Assembly: GCF_021134715.1 (NCBI RefSeq)
Contig: NC_060028.1
Location: 5,230,501 to 5,294,500 of the forward strand
Direction: 5' to 3'
Length of the DNA: 64,000 nucleotides
From: Daphnia pulex
Lineage: Eukaryota > Arthropoda > Branchiopoda > Diplostraca > Daphniidae
Positions 34,960-46,803 of this stretch are shown in pieces. Under the pieces are notes generated by a model. That model had not been told where the DNA came from, ran no database searches, and saw nothing but the letters and a program-made list of their open reading frames with translations. Position 1 is the first letter of the stretch. Each line of letters opens with the position of its first letter. Position numbers and translations under genes: made by a program.

Positions 34960-36910
34960 TCTGAAGGAGATCTGTCGTCACTACCACCATCCTCCACCTT
35001 CTCAATTTCTATTTGACGGAGATTTGGCTGAGCTGTCGTTACCACTACCTCCTCCGCGTTCTCCTTTTCTATTGGATGGAAAATTTGGTCCTGCTGGATC
35101 GCCACCACCACCTACTACTCCAACAGACTACGCTGAATACGTTGAAGCTGATAAAGATGCTGAATGTGCTGAAGAAGATGAAGATGATGAAGAAGATGAA
35201 AATGATGAATTTGCTGAAGAAGATGAAGATGATAAATTGCTGACGACGCTGAAGACTCTGAACCAACCGCGGAAGATTGGGAGACATTCAGAGCTTTTAA
35301 GCGGCTTGAAAAACAAAAGAATTTTTCAACCTCTGGCCGTCGCCGCTTATCTAGTCGCCATCTTCGTTCATCTAGTCATCGTCGTCGCTCATCTGGTCGT
35401 CAGTAGCGTAATCCGTTTAGCACAGCTTCATTTAACCGATGGGAATTGCTCGATAATGTTGGTAAAAGGTATAGCAGACATCAAGATTGTTTAAAATACC
35501 ACCACTAACTACGTTTTAATCATGTTTCAGAAATACTACATTCTTGGTTGATACTGCTGAATACCGCAAGTTCGGCCAGTGGAAGGAAAATAAAGATAGT
35601 TCTGTCTTGTGGCGTTGCAACCATCGTCCACAAAAAAATCCATGTAAGTGCTACGTTAAACAGGAAGGGAACACCTTCGCCTTGATTGGGCAACATTCTG
35701 TTCATGTCACCCTATTCCTGGCCTTGATCTTCAACTAACTCTATTGCGTGATGCGAAACAGGCAGCACTGAATTCTAAAGAGCTACCAGCCAAAGCTATG
35801 GAGCCTTTTCTTTACAAACTTTTTAAATCCAACAAAAAATTTCTACTCCCCAAAATCGAAAATTGGTGTCGAGTAGTGAACAGATTCAGAGAAGATGAGA
35901 GACCACCAAATCCACCCAAAAAAGATTTTGAGCTAGTCAAGAAAGTCCTTCCAAAGGAGTTCCAGGTGCACGACATTAATCCTAAGAAACCAGGTCGCGC
36001 TTTGTATTTTTCACTGAGCACCAAATGGAGCTTTTAAAAAGAGCTAAACGGTGGTTTCTTGACGGCACTTTTCGTATCGTTAAATCCCTTGGTCCCCGTT
36101 AAATACCCCCACATTGGTCCATACATGCCATGATTCGTGTATCGAATGAAATGAAGTCCCTTTAGCATGTGTTTTAATGTCCCGAAGAACAAGACGGGAT
36201 TATGAGAAAATTCTTAAATTAATCTACGAGGTTTTTTTAAAAAACAAGCCAGGGTCGTTGAAGTAGTGTGCGATTTTGAAAAAGCTGTGTGGCAAGCAGT
36301 GTGCCTAGTTCTTCCTTTTGTTCAGGTAAAAGGTTATGGATTCCACATTGGGTATGTGCACCAAACATGGATTACGAATGCAAATTGGCCCATTTCTTCT
36401 TGGTGTCAACACTATCGAAAAATGAGAACAAACAATGACGTAGAAGGTTGGAATACGCGACTTAACGTACACTGTGGTCGCCGACAACATGGCAAAGGGC
36501 TGCCTTTGTATATGCTAATTGATGTATTGGCTAAGGAAGCTCAACTTGTAGAGCTTTATGAAGAAATGTTGCTCCAACATCACAGGTTAAGAGTTAAAAC
36601 AAAAACTTACGCTTTCCTTAATTCTAAGCTGTTTACAGCTTTAACACAAAAACACTTTTATTTGACTGCGCCAAGTTGTATTCCGATTTTAATTCTTTTA
36701 AATTTTCTAAAAATGCTTATGATCACCGTGAAGTTGAATTGGAAGTATAAATGTTTCTTTTTTGTAATTTCTTTTTTTCTGAAAATAAAATGCATTTTTC
36801 GTATCATACCGACTAGTGCCGAATGTGTAATAATTCATTGCCGAAATGGCAGTAGGTATTGCCGAATGTGACTAACCTATTAGTCGGTGCCGAAACGTCC
36901 GGTAATCATT
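34960..36910 (+). mobile_element. Mutator-like element 1 (FLYWCH-MULE), degraded
   Basis: A run of plus-strand coding pieces in MULE order. First an acidic N-terminal region (35024-35300) with long D/E runs, then a FLYWCH-type zinc finger (about 35530-35735), a linker (35744-36037), the start of the transposase core (LLKRAKRWFLDGTFRIV at about 36030-36100) and its end (36266-36620). Frame changes and stops separate the pieces. After 36800 repeated TGCCGAA motifs (for example ATTGCCGAATGTGAC) may be a terminal repeat, but no matching left end was found. Confidence 0.65.
35530..36620 (+). pseudogene. FLYWCH zinc finger plus MULE transposase remains
   Basis: The FLYWCH-type module shows SSVLWRCNHRPQ, PCKCYV and H-S-V-H, giving the C-C-H-H zinc ligands. 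The transposase part shows KRWFLDGTFR near the first catalytic Asp and later CDFEKAVWQAV, GYGFHIGYVHQTW and RTNNDVEGWNTRLNVH, which mark the end of the DDE domain in animal MULEs. A stop and frame change between 36030 and 36260 remove continuity. FLYWCH fingers bind DNA and are often fused to these transposases. No intact enzyme can be made. Confidence 0.7.
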
Positions 36911-37258
36911 GAATCAACACTAGCATCAATAAATCAAAGACTGTGCAACAAAAGAGTGAATCGCATATAGAGCCATACTCTTCTGCTTGGGCTTCTTCTC
37001 CATATCGACGTCGTTAAGCAGGCGATTCCATAATTTCAACGATTCCATAACTCTCTCCCTTTTCATGAGTTTCAGCAACCCCTGTGCGCATCCGTCAATT
37101 GATTACCCAATGTCTTCACCGATTAATTAGTAGTTTATTTCAGATGTTATAACAGAGAGCAGCACATGCATAATATTTACTTTTGATCACCTCTCCAGGT
37201 GTCAATTTTCACATTTTCAGTGAGAAATTTAAAGACCATAATTACACAAATTGCAGTA

Positions 37259-38027
37259 CAGTGGCGGTCCAGTCATCGGGCCACCCGCTCATCGGGCCAA
37301 CCCGGTTATCGGGCCAGGTAAAGGGCTGCACCAGGTCAGCGCCATCAAGGGGGAGCTATGGGAAATTTGATCAATAGCTCTAGTGGCGGAAATTAGGGAA
37401 TCCGCCAACGTTTAAGAAACCAAGAAAAACTCGTGAGGACTTTAACATTTGAGAATAAGTTATTTATTCTCAAGTGTTAAAGTCTAAAGGCAATTCATTA
37501 ATTGCTAAATGAAAACAATTTTAAGTGAGAGGTGTGTTGCTGAAATAATGGGCGTTTTCATTCACGAGTAAACAGAATCAGGAAATCTTGAAAGAAAATT
37601 GGACGTTTAAGTTTTCCAACCCACAGCAAAAGATCTCTAGCAATTCTGATCTCGAAGATTCTGTTTACAGTTGGCTTCGTGAAATGATAAATCCCGTCGG
37701 CCGTCGTAAGATGTTGAAATGTCAGAATTTACACCAAACAAAAAAGATGATCTTACTCTTAGTCCCTCCCCGTCATTTTCTCTCCTCGTCTCAGATGATT
37801 TCTCTTTTAATTTTTAAGAAGAGACTACCCAAATATATTGCTTAAATACTCGTTATCGGTAATTTACTTCAGTATTTAACGGCCATCCATATATAGTATA
37901 GGGGACCGTAAATTGTATGTATTTCTCTCTTTCGCCCCGTGGTGGCTCTGTGATCGGGTGCTCGGTTATAGAGCCACCCGCTCATGGGGCCACTGCACCA
38001 GGTGGCTCGATGACTGGACCGCCACTG
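37259..38027. mobile_element. pogo-like DNA transposon remnant, 769 bp, TA target site
   Basis: Terminal inverted repeats start CAGTGGCGGTCCAGTCATCG and match at 26 of 27 positions; TA flanks both ends (37257-37258 and 38028-38029). Each end carries further ATCGGGCCA-like copies. Inside, 37588-37720 encodes a stretch with NSDLEDSVYSWLREM resembling the CENP-B-like helix-turn-helix of pogo/Tigger transposases. There is no DDE domain, so it is a deletion derivative. Confidence 0.75.
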
Positions 38028-38029
38028 TA

Positions 38030-39450
38030 ACACACTTGGATGTTATTGATACGTTTCTTTGCTTCAACTAAATTCTAGAATTTACAGATAATTCAAATTA
38101 GACAAGTTTTAAGAAATGTTTTATCTGAAAAATATAAGTTACCAATTTTTAGGACCGATATCCACCCATCTTCATCACATAACTTTCTGAAGTCGTTTAA
38201 TTTGATTTCAGGAGCATTCTTTACGTGATCCCTATTTCTAGTTCCTCGAGGGCGTACATCGCGATTTTTTGGTTTGGAGAGCATTAGGAGCATCAGATCT
38301 TCATTAACTCTTGTTTTTTTCCTTGCCTTTGCCTTATCTCCTTCTATTGACGAGATCAGCCACTGCTGGAACGACCAGATGAGCCACTGATGGAATTAAC
38401 GACTGATCAGTGGTGGAGATGGAGTTATAATATTAGAATCATTTTATTCAATCAAAGTTCCAGTTTTTGTGTCCCCAATTAATAGTTGAAACGGCTGGTT
38501 CCGGCGACTACAGGTTTTGAATTCCTCCAATACTTGACGGTATCCTTCAAAGGCTTGCAGTAGGACATTTTTAAGTTCATTCCAAGCTTTTTGTCGATTG
38601 ACATTTTGCACTGTTTTAGGCTTCAGGACAACTGTATAATCGCCACTATCACGGCTACAAACTTTTAATGGAATTCATCCGTCCTGCGTTGCTTATGTTA
38701 TGTACTGTAAAGCAGCAGGAGCCAAGTTTTGTAGTAGATAAAAATTTGTAATTTACTGAGTAACTGGAGGTAAACAAAAAAATTTAATTTATCTCATACT
38801 TCTTCTCCTCGTAGGTAGGAATAAGCTCCCCTGAGAGGGGACGTGATTAGCATGTTTCAAATTGCACGACAGTACTTCGCACTTCTTTTCTCTCACATTC
38901 AAAGACACGTACCAAAAGTACGGACATTGCCATGCATATACTTTTTGATTACCACGCAATCCTTTTTAAGAGGTTTCGATGAACCCCGTTGATGCGAACA
39001 AATTATTTTTGGAGTTTGATACTCCCAGATTATGCCGTCACTCTTCTGTGACCTTGACTAGTTAGCTGATTTATTAGTTTGCGTCAAATCACCACAATTA
39101 TGAATTGGTTTACTTACGTTTTTGTTGTGTGACGCCACTTCACACAGCCACTTCCCGTAAGCATCAAGCTCTTACATCGTTTGAAAAAATAGATGATCTG
39201 CGTTAATAGATTCAAGTGTTATGATTGTAAGATAATACGTGTAAATATGAAAAACAGGGAGCAAATTTGAAAGGTCTGTGATGTGTAAAAATACGAATAC
39301 AATTGAATTTCCTCCATCTTCACCATCTATCCCTTCCTGAACCCAACATTTCATTTGCCCTTTTATTGTGACATCCTCAAATTGTTATGTTGGCTGGGTA
39401 CCATTTGTAAGCATATTCAAATGTAAGGGAGATCAATAAAAGGCACGCAG
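38030..39450. other. Region without recognised genes
   Basis: Only short open frames (66 codons or fewer). A weak stretch on the minus strand at 38093-38293 contains KPKNRDVRPRGTRNRD but no exon structure supports it. Confidence 0.35.
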
Positions 39451-39454
39451 ACAG

Positions 39455-41451
39455 TGGAACTCCTGTTATTGTTAATCTCCTGTCCATTTCAATCTCCTGG
39501 ATAATAGTTCGTCTAGGATTTGTTTATTTAAATCACGGGACAATAGAACTCCATTAAATGTACTAAATTCTAGACAATAGCGTCCCCCGAATAATATTAT
39601 TGAATAAAATACTAGACAGTAGTTTATTCGCTAAAAATTGAATTATATTATATTAAATTAATTGACAATAGATCTCCTAGACATTAGATCTCGTAGACAA
39701 TAGACATTGCAACAGTGCACACAAGTGAAACGGCAAATGGTAGGCTTGTATTTTCTTATATCTTTATTCTTTTACCGCTTATTGGAAAGAGGTACGGCGC
39801 TTAAAAAGTATGCTCAATAGATATATAATATGACGTGGCGTAAAAAACTCCAACCTCTTCCCAATAAGCGGGAATACAATGAAGGTGAAGAAAATCCCAG
39901 CCTCTTCCTATCCCAGTCTCGTTTATTTCTGTCATTTTACATCTGTCGTGTTAGTTTTACTTAGTGTTTCAGAGACACAAGACATTTACAATCGAAAATG
40001 GAAATTAGTGATGATTCTGAGGCCATTACTGACTCTGAAGGAGAGTATTCTAAAATAATTGGAAAAAAATGTCACCGTTAATCGAATGCAAGGCGAAAAG
40101 AAAAATGGGACACTCTACTCAAAAGATCACTATATCTATTTCACCTTGCTAAACGCTGGTTTCTGTGTTCGTTATATTTGTATTAGACATTCAGTGAATT
40201 ATGAATGCCGAAAGCCAAATAATTTCGTTGTAGGTGCATGCTAATTTCCAAAGATCGGTGTCTTAACTCTTCTGTACTTGTTATGTTTGTAGTACTCATT
40301 CAGTGAATTATAAATGCCGAAAGCACAAAGAATTTCATTGTGGGGCCAGGCTAGTTTACAAAGATGGTGTGTATCGCATTTCTGGCATACATCACACCAC
40401 CCCATTGAAGGCGATGAAATTGGCCGAATTTCCTTTGTCAACGAGTGCTGCCGAAGGGCTGGTCTTCAAAGAGCACCCGGCGCGTTGAAATCTATTTTCG
40501 AAGAAAATCGGCAAGAGTATGCTGACTTTTTTGTATTCAAATTCAAATTAAACCTAACAATATCAAATTTTTAGCTTTCCAGATGTTTCCATTGCATATA
40601 ATGCTGCCTTAGAAAAGCGTATGTTTAGAGCTCAGCAAGAAGGCATACTAAGGGCGCTACACAATGCATTTCCTGGTGCACAAGCCAGAGGGTGTTGGTT
40701 TCATTAAGGGCAGGTCAGTTTTAATATTTCAAAATTTGACTCTTGTTTGTATCTTATCAAAATTGTTTGGAATTCAGGTAATCTATATAAGGGCCTGTGA
40801 CGAGAGATTGGCTAGATCCTATAGAACAAGTCTAGTTGTGAAACGCATCATAATATTGATAATTACTTTGGCTCTTTTACCCGCAGAACAAATATATGCC
40901 AGGTTTACGGTACAAGCAGTTTTTTAATTTTGTTAATGGTAGTTTTAACATAGCTTTTGTTGTTTGCTTTGTTTTTTTTTTCAGGTAATTCAACAAAAAA
41001 ATGCGGCCGACTTGCAACTAGAAAGCCAAGAAATACGAGATGCTGTTCAACGTCTGTATGTATGTATATGTATGTACTGGGCCGAATACTGGCTTGTTCG
41101 TCAGCACGTTTCAGCGTAAACGGCGATAAGTCTCGTACAAATAACGACGTAGAAAACTGGAATAGGTGGTTTAATACCCTTTGTCATATGCACAGACAAA
41201 ATTTCTGGGCTTTTATCGAGGAGATCTATTGTCAATTTATTTAATCTAATTTAATTTAATTTTTAGCGAATAAACTACTGTCTAATATTTTTTTAAATAA
41301 TATTATTTGGTGGACGCTATTGTCTAGAATTTAGTTTAGTTTTAATTCTAATGGAGTTCTATTGTCCTGGAATTTTGAAAAAAAAAATCCTAGGAGAAAT
41401 ATTGTCTAGAAGATCTAAATGGACAGGAGATTAACAAGAACAGGAGTCCCA
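39455..41451 (+). mobile_element. Mutator-like element 2 with long TIRs (about 225 bp)
   Basis: The left end (39455-39677) and right end (41220-41451) are inverted copies starting TGG[AG]ACTCCTGTT. Both contain GTTAATCTCCTGTCCATTT, GACAATAGAACTCCATTA, TTCTAGACAATAGCGTCC and AGTTTATTCGCTAAAAATT. No 9-bp target duplication is visible. Inside are transposase remains. Long TIRs of this size are typical for Mutator-like elements. Confidence 0.8.
39997..41244 (+). pseudogene. MULE 2 transposase remnant with FLYWCH finger
   Basis: A start MEISDDSEAITDSEGEYS at 39997 is followed by a FLYWCH-like stretch at about 40290-40400 (CRKHKEFHCGARLVYKDGV, then GIHHTTP). The end of the DDE domain follows at 40573-40705 (ALHNAFPGAQARGCWFH) and, after an apparent intron ending TTTTCAG at 40984, VIQQKNAADLQLE and finally RTNNDVENWNRWFN. 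Most of the DDE domain is absent and there are stops and frame changes. The element is a deleted, dead copy. Confidence 0.65.
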
Positions 41452-41639
41452 ATGTCATTTTTGTAATAAGTTTGCTTCATAAGTAATTCATTTGTAACAA
41501 ATGCATTTCCCCCAACTGTGTACAGGTAAATACGAAATTTAGATTGTATATTGTTTTTTTTTACATATATCTTGTAAATAATTGTCTACCTTTTACACAG
41601 GTGTTTTAAACAGGAGTAAAATTTTTAATTCAAATTTTT

Positions 41640-42130
41640 TAAATGAATAAACCATTCATTTAGAAGAAAAACAATTTTATCATGGCATGGTAATAGACGG
41701 AAACGAATCGACACTGATATTTATAAGTCATGGAATACTGCCTTCTTTCCGGAACAGTAGGGAAATGCACATCGATGCGATATTCTGCATAGATCTACCT
41801 TTTTTATCAAAAGATAACTATCCATATGATTTCCTATGGTTAGTGATAATTATTTAATAATATTTTGCTAGAAGTGCAATCTTTAGAATAATAGTCCTTC
41901 TTTCATAGTATGTTCCTGTCACGTATGCATTGATGACAGCTAGGACATCAGCGCTGTTTGAGCGTATTATAGAAAGGGTCAAGTTTATAGCAGTTCAAGA
42001 GATTGGGGTAGCTTTCGGACATACCCTTATAATATCTGACAACGAGACCGCTATTCTTGCATCGATGGAATCTCGGTTTTCAAATACCAGAGTTTGAGGA
42101 TTGTTATATTTTCATCAAGGACAAGTAAGA
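41640..42130 (+). pseudogene. MULE 3 transposase fragment
   Basis: In frame segments the sequence reads FYHGMVIDGNEST, FRNSREMHIDAIFCIDLPF and, after a gap, VPVTYALMTARTSALFERI, then FGHTLIISDNETAI and YFHQGQ. This is the order and spacing of a MULE DDE core, with a stop before YFHQGQ. It lies just outside the TIR of element 2 and is a separate relic. Confidence 0.55.
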
Positions 42131-42859
42131 ATTATATTTTAGTTTCCTAACATATGCATGCATGTTCGATTGCCCCTTGTTAATCTGTATTGTTAATTAT
42201 TTCAACTGTTTTCGAATTTCTTAACTAATATTCGCTAATATTTACAATGTGATTGTTTTTTAAGGCAATTTTCGCAATCCGATGTCACTAGCTAACAGAA
42301 TGCATTCCAAGAAGTAAATTGAATTTTGAAACATAATGTCTGCATGACAAAGCGGCGATAGGTTTACTTCACTCACTACAAGCTGTTTAAGGACTAGATA
42401 GAGGTAAACGGAAAATTCAGTTTTGCTATTTCGCTATAATTATGAGATATTGATTTTCTGGAGGTCTCTGGACGTATCATGAGGGAGGTTCATGGGTTCA
42501 ACGCACATTTTATTGGGGCATTGAAAATTTCTTTAACCATGTGTAGCACTTTTGGCAGCCAGGTTCAAAGGAAGATGTCTTAACGACAGCCTCCTCAGGG
42601 GTACCGCATTGTACATAACGGTTGACGTCTCGCCTGTCTCTGTACGTTATTCCGTGTTACATTTGACATTTGAGTTTATCGGCGTCAGAACCACTATTAA
42701 TCACTACCCTGGTCATTGAACATCAGGCTTTAGTCGAAATCCTTGACAGATACACACTCGACGTCGTGGAGAATCCTGGCATGCCATAACATGTGACTAT
42801 CAGTCCAATCAATATGAATCAAGAAAAACTTGCAGCGGCAGTCCCACCAACCACCACTA
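42131..42859. other. Region without recognised genes
   Basis: Possible continuation of the MULE 3 relic at the left. No gene or RNA supported. Confidence 0.35.
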
Positions 42860-42866
42860 CGATACG

Positions 42867-43441
42867 CATGGTGTATTAGTATGGTGGGGGAACTTATGGT
42901 TGGAATCGGCTATCTCGAATGAAGCCAGTTCCCGGACAAGAGGCGGAGCTTAGTGGAAAAGTCGAAATTCTTAACAGCCAATTGCAGGGCTGGTCGCACT
43001 TCTTTGGTGCCCTCTATGAACCAAGATACTAATTTCTTTTGTAAATTCGTCTGAAAAATAGTATATGTTTTTGAAATTTACGACATTTGACATCAGCTGG
43101 TTGTCACAGTGGCTACAGTCCCGGTCTGCGACTCTAAAGAATTAAAGGTCGATTCCCATAGTTGTTACTTATTTTTTTTTTCATATTTTTTTCTATTAAT
43201 TTTAAAATAATTAAAGCTTGAAAAATAATACTTAATTGCTGTTTTTGACTCTTTTTTTACGATTTTATAGCTTTATAAGTACACAAGCAATGTGCAATCG
43301 GACTTAGAAAATTTTCAGACAGTTTATAGCTCATAGTTCACCCAATTGTCCATCAGGCAGCGCTGATCAGGTGCGACCACTGGCTTCAGCCGAGATAGCC
43401 GATTCCAACCATAAGTTCCCCCACCATACTAATACACCATG
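42867..43441. mobile_element. Long-TIR non-autonomous DNA transposon with perfect 51-bp ends
   Basis: The first 51 bases (42867-42917, beginning CATGGTGTATTAGTATGGTG) are the exact reverse complement of the last 51 (43391-43441). CGATACG flanks both sides (42860-42866 and 43442-43448), a 7-bp target duplication, or 8 bp if the left end is set one base in. Seven or eight bp would fit the P or hAT groups, and the CATG terminus is reminiscent of P elements. The 575-bp interior has no transposase but holds a tRNA-like sequence. The family has a second, decayed copy at 12237. Confidence 0.9.
43097..43163 (+). repeat. tRNA-derived sequence inside the long-TIR element
   Basis: TGGTTGTCACAGTGGCTACA resembles an A box region and GGTCGATTCCC a B box at tRNA spacing, with CTGCGAC in the loop position. 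No acceptor stem forms. It may be a SINE head inserted in, or captured by, the element. Confidence 0.45.
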
Positions 43442-43449
43442 CGATACGC

Positions 43450-44580
43450 ACTGGTCAACAAGTCGCACGAACTTTTTCTCTGCGGATACCTTTAGACTTT
43501 AAAAAGCTCTATAATCAGCTGACGATATGATGGCAACAATGGTTAGGGGGAATCGAGGGGAAATAAACGGAAAACTTATAATTCGTGTTTTCATTTTCGA
43601 TTTCATTACCATAAATGAAACTTGAAAAATGTGATCTTATGACCACACATTGAGCTAATGCAGCTCTTTTTTAAAGAACTTTCACACCCTATAATATTAC
43701 GTAGTTACCGAATAATAGGCCTCCAAAGTAAGCCAATTCTCTACTAGGCCTCTCGGCCGTACGGTTACTTACGCAACGCAATAAAAACCACATATCGCGT
43801 TATTGAAAAATTCCCCCAAAAAATCACATGAAACCTCCTTAGAAAAAAAATTATTGAATTCCACCGAGAATTCAATTAATGGGAGCGTTTTGAAAAACGC
43901 GTTTTCCCTACTGATCCTCTCAGCCGTACGGATACTTTCGGTACCCACTGTATATTAAAGAAGAAATCAGGGAAGAAGAAAAAAGGAATGAGGGGCTGCC
44001 TTTTACATGAAAAAAAGCTATGACTACCCCGATGACTGTGTGAGCTTCTGGTAGCGTCTTTGGTAATAATGCTGTACCGATGTGCAACAAGGAACCACCC
44101 GCTATTCTTCAAATAAACTGTTTACGAGGCAAAGAAAGAATTTGTTTGAAAGACCAAAACTAGAGATTTATTTTGCTTCTGTCAATCTTAAAAATAGTTT
44201 CCAAAGATGTTTTACGTGAAAAGTGTGGCGATCAGCTTGGTTTAGATTTCCCAGTTGATATGTAGGCCTATGTCATAATCGTTTTTTCTTTTTCTCACTT
44301 TACTATTATTTTCCGCTATGAGATCGGTGTTCACAGTCCTTGAAGAATTTTTAAATCTCATTTTTCCTTTTTCCAATACAAGTAAAATGTATTAATATAG
44401 TATATAGTCGTGGCTGAAAGTTTGTATACCTTGTGCTCAAATATACGTCTTTTTACTCTGTATTGGCGGGTAGTGTGAGCCTATCACAAGAGAAAGGGGT
44501 TGTTATTTGTGCGCATTTTTCCTTGTTAACCCAAACCCCTCTACCCCCTCTTTACTTAACTCTACCCTTTAACATCACTA
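43450..44580. other. Region without recognised genes
   Basis: Two diverged copies of an ACTAGGCCTCTCGGCCGTACGG / TACTGATCCTCTCAGCCGTACGG-like string occur near 43740 and 43908. No supported coding exon. Confidence 0.4.
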
Positions 44581-44584
44581 ACTA

Positions 44585-45475
44585 TTTTAGCGCGAAACGG
44601 GAGACGGTTAAGCAACCCTTATACGGAACGCAAAATGAAATTTACGAACGCTAGATTAGCTAGAATTCTATGAATTAAACGGTGATGTGACAGGTAATAG
44701 TGGCGATTGATAGAATTTGTCTATCAGCCTTATTCTCTATTCATTTTGCGTCAGGTAAAAGGTTTATGGCGACTAGTCGGACAAATAACGCAACCGTCCC
44801 GTTATTTAAGCGCTAATACCGGGTTCTTCTGCTATTTTAGCGCTAAGCGTCGCCCGATCGCTGTTTCAGGCGGATCACTGCGTGAAAAACAATCAAGCCA
44901 ATAGATCTAGCGCTATGCGCGAACGGCGCTAATGATGAATTTATTATTACCTTGTGCATGATGCGCTAAATTTATTAAGTTTATTGTAAAATTTAAAAAA
45001 CGTGCATAACCCGTTTAACGTGAAAAATTATTAAGTGAAATATTTCGCGCTAGATCTAGCGCTATCTAAGCGTTCATGGCGCCAGTGATGTATTTGGGAT
45101 TAACTTGCGCGCGATGCGCTATATTTAGCGCAATTCATTCCATCGCATTATTTACAAAACGCGCAAGCACTTCGTTAATTTAGCAAAACTGTTACGACAA
45201 GGAAAACGATTGCGGCGATTGAACGAGTAGCGAGCACCCGTCCATTAGCGCTTATCACGATTCTGTTCGCTTTCTTTGCGTTAATCGTCGCCTTTGCACT
45301 ACTGTTTTAGTCGGCTCGCGGTGCAAAAAATGTCAAATTGTTAGCGCTGGATCTAGCGCTATCGTAGCGTCCATGGCGCTAATAACTAATAATTAATTAA
45401 AAATTACGCTGTGTAAGTGCGTATGACGCCAGTGGGATAACTGTGTTTAACTACGATGGGCTAAATTTAGCATAT
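44585..45475. repeat. Cluster of AGCGCT/TAGCGCTA palindromes
   Basis: The motif TAGCGC or AGCGCT occurs more than ten times in 900 bp. Three copies of a longer unit read [CT]T[AG]GATCTAGCGCTAT followed by GCGCGAACGGCGCTAAT, CTAAGCGTTCATGGCGCCAG or CGTAGCGTCCATGGCGCTAA, at about 44907, 45050 and 45347. Several are extended palindromes (GCGCTAGATCTAGCGC). It is unlike any other part of the window. No coding frame explains it. Confidence 0.75.
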
Positions 45476-45479
45476 ATAT

Positions 45480-46370
45480 TTAATCATATTGTCACGGGAA
45501 AGGAGGCTAACACGTTCGGTTTTGAGAGCGACTTGAAGCTGTTTAGCAAAAGACAAACAAACAGACTGGAGGTCGCGACTCCACCACCGACACACACACC
45601 AACACAGTGAAAGTCCAACTCTGGAGAAACATGCTCCCCCTTTTTGTATGTTTCTGTCAACGTTGCCTCGTCCTTAATGACTTTTGTTGTCAAGCGTCGG
45701 GGAATCGTTAGCTTCTTAGGATTAGGATCGTATGGGAAACGTCGGTTCTGGGATTGATAAATGTCTGTTCTGGGAACTAATCGGTTGTTACGTTATTGAA
45801 ACGTGACAATATACCACCACGGACCACGGAATTTCCGTGGTGAGTGAGGGAGTATAGGATTAGTCAAGCATAAAACAATTTCTAGTTCGGCTATAGGCCA
45901 CAGTGGTGCGCATTGGCGTAAGCTGCGCACGACTTTTGGCTATGTCGCGTACTTTTGAATTGCAATAAGATCTATAGGCCTACCACAAAAAAAAATTATG
46001 ATGTTTCCCTGCGACAATGACCCCGTATTGGGCATCCACAGTCCTAATCCTACGATCCTTGCAAAATAAAAACAAAAAAAAACAAGCTATTAACTAAGAA
46101 ATCATGTACGTATGTATCTATGAGTGATTAAACGTCACTAGTTCCATACGTTGCCAGTATTCGGTAGCATTAGGGGCTACGGATCTTTTAACATTTGGCA
46201 CTTTTGTCGTTTGGAAATTAAGTCGTCGGGCCTTAAGAGCATTGGATCTTATAACCACAATTACCGGAATTGGAACCAGTGGCGCATTGAAACTATCACC
46301 ACTGGGACTTGCGTCCTGCTCCGCTTTTACTGATATCCAACCATTTTCATTTCTAAGAGTGGAATTCGGA
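45480..46370. other. Region without recognised genes
   Basis: Nothing coding is supported. Contains a CCACCACGGACCACGGAATT-type short repeat near 45812-45840. Confidence 0.35.
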
Positions 46371-46803
46371 AATAAATGAAAAACTCACTTGAAACAGAGA
46401 TTGTTATTTTCGTGTCATTATCACCATTACAATTCCTCGATTTCAAATTCAAAACATGTCGTAGAATTATGAACAATTATTCTCCATTCAATTCCGGAAA
46501 GAACAACGAAGATCATTTAGATATCTATGGTCATTAATGGTTAAGCTACAGCGAGGCCGGGGCTTCATTCCAACAAATAAACATACCGGTACTCATCAAA
46601 GAAAATACGAATACACATACTTTTGTACCGTTAGTCGAGTAGTTAATGAGAAATCTTTTAGTAACAAACATTTTTTGCTACAGATTGCACAACCCATTTA
46701 GACTATATAAATGATAAGACGATCTAAGTATTCCACTTTGAATATGATTATACTAAATTTCTATAAAAATGTGATTACTACATGGTCACATTTTCGTGGC
46801 GCC
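46370..46803 (-). repeat. 3' flank of SLC26 copy 2 (duplicated block)
   Basis: Similar by eye to 6800-7250, with small indels. Marks one end of the segmental duplication and probably contains the 3' UTR. Confidence 0.7.
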
